From NCBI GenBank assembly GCA_027625915.1, contig JANTQA010000008.1:5449501-5513500 (forward strand): 64,000 bases of DNA, read 5' to 3'. The notes under the pieces were generated by a model that was not told the DNA's origin, did no database searches, and was given only the letters and a program-made list of their open reading frames with translations. Below, one piece after another: positions 61,985 to 64,000 of the stretch (the stretch's first letter is position 1; each line of letters starts with the position of its first letter). The DNA is from Anaeramoeba flamelloides. Its lineage: Eukaryota; Metamonada; Anaeramoebidae. Made by a program: the position numbers and the translations under genes.

Positions 61985-62550
61985 TATTACAGTATTCTTT
62001 TCAAAAAAATATTTTCAAATTTTTGGATCCAAATCATTTTCACTAATTTTGTCAACTTTTTATTTTTCTTTTTCAAATTTTTTTTGTGAAATTTTTTTTT
62101 TTTTTTTTTGTTTTTCTTTTTCATTTTGTTTTTTTGTGAAATTTTTTTTTTTTTTTGATAATTTAGTTTTTTACTAAAGATCATGTGTAAAAAAATGATA
62201 CTCGAAAAGACAAATAATCAGAAAGAAAAGTGAGGCTATACAATGTCTTTTAAAATGAATTTAATTATTAGCAAAAAAACCTTGTTGTAAACTTTTTTTT
62301 AGTGAAATTTTAGTAATAAAAAATCAGTAATGCTCATATCAAAAATTATGACTCGCCTTTTTTTTAGGTTTTTGGTTTTATTTTTTTTTAATTTTTAAAA
62401 TATCAGATTTATTATAGTTTGAGTGATTTAAAAGTTAATTACAAATCAGATTTAATTATTTGTTGTTCTTGAATGCTAAAAAGTATATATTTTTTTTTCA
62501 ATTTATCATTTCAGGCCAGTCGAAATTTTTGAAATGGGTTTTTTTCATTT
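61985..62550. repeat. Dispersed repeat family H, copy 2
   Basis: Direct, colinear match to about 39130-39885 (ATTTTCAAATTTTTGGATC, ACAATGTCTTTTAAAATG, AAATTATGACTCGCC, TTGTTCTTGAATGCTAAA, ATTTCAGGCCAGTC). It is shorter in the middle. Nature of the repeat is unknown. Confidence 0.65.
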
Positions 62551-64000
62551 TTTGTTTTTTTGGTTTTATTTTTTCATTTCATTTTTTCTAGTTACATAAT
62601 TTGTTTCCCTAGATCTGAAATTTTGTATTCGATAACTGATAGAATGTTAGTGTTATGTTTGTCATTTAGAAAAACCACCTACCATTGGGCCAAGGTATCT
62701 TATAATTTGATTGATTAACAATTGTTGGTAAAATTTCAACAAATTTATCAATAGTACTTCTTGTGCAGCTCATTTCATTATTTTAGACACAATAAATTTT
62801 AGATTATTTGTTTTTTATTATTTATAATATATTTTGATGAAAATCATTACTTATAAAAGCATTCATACTATATAACTTAAATGTTGTTTTATATAACTTT
62901 TAAAAAAACCTACTAAATTGAGATTTTTTTCGATTTTTTATTTTGGGTGTGTTCAAATTTTGTGGAATGGGGTTTAGTTTGTCTAGTTGAAAAAAAAAAT
63001 CAAAAAGATAATGAGCTAGATAAAAAATATCATAAATATATATATAAATAAATAATAAAAAGTAAATGCATATAGTTATTCTTCTAATAATTTTTAGAGA
63101 AAAGAACCAAGATATTGAACCATCGAAAGGAGAGAGATAAAAATATAATTTTCCATTCAAGACTAGAAAAGTGAAAGAAAACAAGCAATACAATAAAAAA
63201 AAATAAAAGAACAAATGAACTGCTCACTTTGCGAATTACAAGAACAAAATTGTAATTTAAATTTTTTGGAATATTCCTGAATTAGTTTTTATTCAGTGTA
63301 TTAATATAACTAAAAAAAACTTTTATTGGTTTTTTAAATTTATTATTTTACATTTTTTTATGTGATTAAAAAAAGTTTTTTTTGATGAAATTTTAGTTTA
63401 TTTAAAAACTTCTACATATATTTTGAGTGAATTAACATTTTCTAAAATAAAAAATAAAAGAAAAAAAATTAAAATAGTTTTCTTCTCCAACGAAAAATTA
63501 TTCTGTAAAAGTCACAAGTATATTTTGTTCACAATATGAATTTCTAATAATTTTTACTTTTTTTTTCTTTTGAATTTTTTTTATCTTTATTTTATTAATG
63601 ACTTTAAAAATATATGTATGTTATGTTTGATATCTCAAAATAATCTTTTTTCCCTTTTACGTTACGAGAGAAATTTACAATTGTTGAATTAAACAATATT
63701 TTGTTAATAATATTCACTCTACAGTATTGAATAGAAAGAGTATCTGCAATATTTTGATTTCAAAATTTATTTATTTTTTTTATTATCTGTTTATATAAAA
63801 ATATATAAACTCCAATTTCCTAAAATTGGCCCAATCATATAAAGAAAATTTGTTTTTTAAAAAATATATATCAATAGATAAAATATAAAATCCATTTCAA
63901 AAATTGTTACCCGTCTAAAATACTTAATAGGAATAATATATATATCCTTTATTATTCGAGAACAATAAATAATTAAATCTGATTTGTAATTAACTTTTAA

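Larger units (their letters stand above)
59728..64000. other. Gene-free AT-rich region
   Basis: No supported gene. Contains MITE family A copy 10 (60854-61050) and family H copy 2 (about 61985-62550). ORFs at 61987-62184 and 62900-63214 are poly-Lys or poly-Phe artefacts of homopolymers. Confidence 0.6.

Overview
This is AT-rich, intron-containing, gene-sparse nuclear DNA of a unicellular eukaryote. Signs: a cytosolic ribosomal protein gene, a COP9 signalosome subunit, an FKBP15-type protein and GT-AG introns with GTAA donors; the standard code is used, with TAA ending the genes checked. A CoA-transferase of the acetate:succinate type with a presequence-like N-terminus fits an organelle that makes acetate. 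Lys/Glu/Asn-rich tracts, SH3 repeats and this gene content would suit an anaerobic amoeboid protist such as Anaeramoeba; that placement is inference, and a dictyostelid-like or other amoeba is not excluded.

Layout. 1-2.9 kb: repeats. 2987-3741 (+): RPS11, three exons. 4.2-10.9 kb: a transposon graveyard with seven intact-looking palindromic mini-elements between 5.7 and 9.2 kb (six complete plus one half copy), several inside the remains of an RRM-protein gene on the minus strand, then two nested larger inverted-repeat elements. 11259-15680 (+): a six-SH3 protein with a recent triplication. 15.7-19.1 kb: no gene. 19083-22934 (+): FKBP15/WAFL-like protein, two exons. 22.9-28.5 kb: repeats. 28557-29039 (-): CCCH zinc-finger protein. 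29-35.7 kb: no gene. 35750-38191 (-): membrane protein with a DUF229 sulfatase-like domain. 40752-43534 (-): CoA-transferase, three exons, one intron swollen by repeats. 43.5-48.6 kb: repeats, including a 2.2-kb element with 538-bp inverted arms. 48623-50135 (-): COP9 subunit 6, four exons. 50.1-55.5 kb: repeats and doubtful small coding islands. 55510-59727 (-): a 1405-residue propeller/helical protein with C-terminal Cys/His motifs. 59.7-64 kb: repeats.

The genes do not form a pathway; this is ordinary eukaryotic housekeeping and scaffold content. The notable biology is the repeat population: at least six families of non-coding inverted-repeat elements, several flanked by TA dinucleotides and ending in CAG/CTG as Tc1/mariner-type MITEs do, with no transposase gene seen in the window. 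No tRNA, rRNA, CRISPR or prokaryotic feature was recognised by eye.
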